Positions 62,479 through 64,000 of a stretch of DNA of 64,000 nt are shown in pieces. The translations under genes and the position numbers were made by a program. Within the stretch, counting starts at the first letter, position 1, and the number at the start of each line of letters is the position of its first letter. Source of the DNA: Pedobacter steynii (lineage in GTDB: Bacteria > Bacteroidota > Bacteroidia > Sphingobacteriales > Sphingobacteriaceae); the NCBI RefSeq assembly GCF_900103665.1, contig NZ_FNGY01000001.1, positions 434,001 through 498,000 of the forward strand, in the 5' to 3' direction. The notes below the pieces were generated by a model, which saw only the letters and a program-made list of their open reading frames with translations, was not told where the DNA came from and ran no database searches.

Positions 62479-64000
62479 ATGAAGAAGATCTCATTTTTGC
62501 TGGTATCCATATGCTGGTCCGGTTTGGTTTCTGCACAACAGCACTTACCCGTTCCTGCTGAAATTCAGGCTGCTTATGCTAAAGGAACGAGGGCTGTGAC
62601 GGGGAAACCGGGAGCTAAATACTGGCAGAATACCGCCAATTATGAGCTGAAGGTTAATTTTAACCCTGCCAGCAGAGAATTAAAGGGGGTGGTAGATGTG
62701 GTTTATTATAACAATAGCCCGGATACGCTGAAACAATTGTGGTTTAAGCTATATCCAAACCTGTATAAGCAGGGCGTGGAAAGAAAAACCAAGTTTAATG
62801 ACCGGGACCTGAACGAAGGGGTAAGCATCTTTTCCATGCAGGCTGATGGCCGCAAGCTTGACCAGCAGGCAATGACAATTGAAGGAACAAACATGCAGGC
62901 GGCAATCGCTGCATTGGCTCCGGGGAAACACATCAAGTTGAAAATTGAATACAAATACGACCTGAACAAAGGTTCTCATATGAGAACTGGTCAGGTGGAT
63001 GAAGGTTCTCATTTCGTGGCTTATTTCTTCCCTCGTGTTGCGGTATATGATGATGTGGATGGCTGGAACAAATTCCCTTATACAGGAGACGTAGAGTTTT
63101 ATAATGATTTCTGCAATTTCAAAGGGGAAATCACGGTTCCTAAAAACTTTGTAGTCTGGGCTACCGGAGATTTGCTGAATGCAAAACAAGTGCTGAAAAA
63201 AGACATCGCAGAGCGATTGGCTAAAGCAGAAAAGGAAGATGCGGTAATCGATGTAATTGACGATAAAGACCTGGCAAATAAAGCCGTTACTGCCGACCAG
63301 GCTTACAATACCTGGAAATTTGAAGCTAAAAATGTAACGGATTTTGTCTTTGCTACGAGTGATCATTACCTGTGGAAGTCCAGCAGTCTGGTGGTAGATT
63401 CCCTGACTGGAAGAAGGACGAGGGTAGATGCTGCCTTTAATCCGATTCATAAGGATTATTATGAGGTGATTGATTTCGCCCGTAAAACGGTTCATGCGAT
63501 GAGTTTTGTTTTTCCTAAATGGCCGTATCCGTATGCGCATGAGACGATCTTTGATGGTCTTGACCAGATGGAATATCCAATGATGGTAAATGATAACCCG
63601 GTAGAAAAAAGACAGGATGCGATCACGCTGACGGTTCATGAGATCTTTCATACCATGTTCCCTTTTTATATGGGAACGAATGAAACGAAATATGCCTGGA
63701 TGGATGAAGGCTGGGCAACCATCGGGGAATGGCTGATCGGACCTATGATTGACACGACAATGGTCGATGAGTATGGTGTGGCACCAACGGGAATGTCTTC
63801 GGGCTCTAAAGATGATGTTCCGATTGTTACGTTAAGCACTGAGCTTAAAGGCGTGGGTTCATTCACCAATTCTTATCCTAAGCCAGCTCTGGGCTATCTT
63901 TTTGTAAAGGATTACCTGGGTGATGAGTTGTTTAACAAAGCTTTACATCATTATATCAGTCAATGGCAGGGAAAACACCCGATGCCTTTCGATTTCTTTT
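62479..64000 (+). CDS. M1-family metallopeptidase (aminopeptidase), 5' part
   Basis: The frame is open to the window end (507 codons visible). Signal peptide MKKISFLLVSICWSGLVSA-Q, then the N-terminal saddle-shaped beta domain (about 45-240) and the catalytic domain with zinc motif HEIFH (387-391) and third ligand E410 in WMDEGWAT, a spacing typical of M1. Also FDGLDQMEYPMMVND, near the usual GAMEN position. It is a secreted or periplasmic aminopeptidase. ATG 62479 is the only start consistent with the signal peptide. The 3' end lies outside the window. Confidence 0.9.
   Translation, partial: MKKISFLLVSICWSGLVSAQQHLPVPAEIQAAYAKGTRAVTGKPGAKYWQNTANYELKVNFNPASRELKGVVDVVYYNNSPDTLKQLWFKLYPNLYKQGVERKTKFNDRDLNEGVSIFSMQADGRKLDQQAMTIEGTNMQAAIAALAPGKHIKLKIEYKYDLNKGSHMRTGQVDEGSHFVAYFFPRVAVYDDVDGWNKFPYTGDVEFYNDFCNFKGEITVPKNFVVWATGDLLNAKQVLKKDIAERLAKAEKEDAVIDVIDDKDLANKAVTADQAYNTWKFEAKNVTDFVFATSDHYLWKSSSLVVDSLTGRRTRVDAAFNPIHKDYYEVIDFARKTVHAMSFVFPKWPYPYAHETIFDGLDQMEYPMMVNDNPVEKRQDAITLTVHEIFHTMFPFYMGTNETKYAWMDEGWATIGEWLIGPMIDTTMVDEYGVAPTGMSSGSKDDVPIVTLSTELKGVGSFTNSYPKPALGYLFVKDYLGDELFNKALHHYISQWQGKHPMPFDFF

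Overview
The window looks like part of the chromosome of a Sphingobacteriaceae member (Bacteroidota), most likely Pedobacter or a close relative. The support is a SusC/SusD pair with an ECF sigma/FecR regulator, a TonB receptor with a carboxypeptidase-like N-domain, RHS proteins with a DUF6443 N-terminus, the futalosine menaquinone pathway (MqnA, MqnE), an LptD/MCE/amidase envelope cluster, and repeated exact matches to the Bacteroidota -7 promoter element TAnnTTTG. No rRNA, tRNA, CRISPR array, insertion sequence or prophage was recognised. The genus is inferred from protein style, not from a marker gene.

1-14150: housekeeping. The 3' part of pnp, then rpe with a TonB receptor, serC-serA-DUF1015, two small envelope proteins, a secreted VGIGT-repeat surface protein, an ABM-domain protein, a SAM hydrolase diverging from phoH, purC, and STAS-rnz. 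14150-22400: envelope biogenesis (MCE/MlaD protein, two paralogous amidases, divergent lptD), then cinA and a 2-oxoacid dehydrogenase E2. 22400-27700: methionine and sulfur metabolism. The hom-metX-metY operon runs leftward behind a promoter, a SAM-I riboswitch and a previously unlisted 27-codon Cys-rich leader ORF. A separate cystathionine gamma-synthase-like gene lies upstream. 27700-30200: lipoprotein, TauE/SafE permease and di-haem cytochrome c peroxidase.

30300-38560: accessory surface/toxin module. A second VGIGT-repeat protein is followed by two large RHS-type proteins. The second carries a variable tip with an HELGH zinc-peptidase motif and overlaps by 4 bp a lipoprotein gene in the immunity position. 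The module's ends are visibly A+T-rich. 38660-48340: leftward locus of ECF sigma, FecR, SusC (with STN domain), SusD and a large zinc metalloprotease, which reads as a cell-surface-signalling nutrient uptake system, probably for peptides. 48500-64000: an S41 peptidase, a DUF1801/YdeI-like protein, mqnE-phosphatase-mqnA, mutS, a C40 peptidase lipoprotein, a 40-residue membrane protein, two DUF3857/transglutaminase-like proteins (one without catalytic residues), a DnaQ-like exonuclease, and an M1 aminopeptidase cut by the window edge.

The two items most worth following are the Cys-rich leader ORF between the SAM-I aptamer and metY (26183-26266), which suggests a second, cysteine-sensing layer on the methionine operon, and the RHS/zinc-peptidase toxin with its lipoprotein partner (34571-38559).
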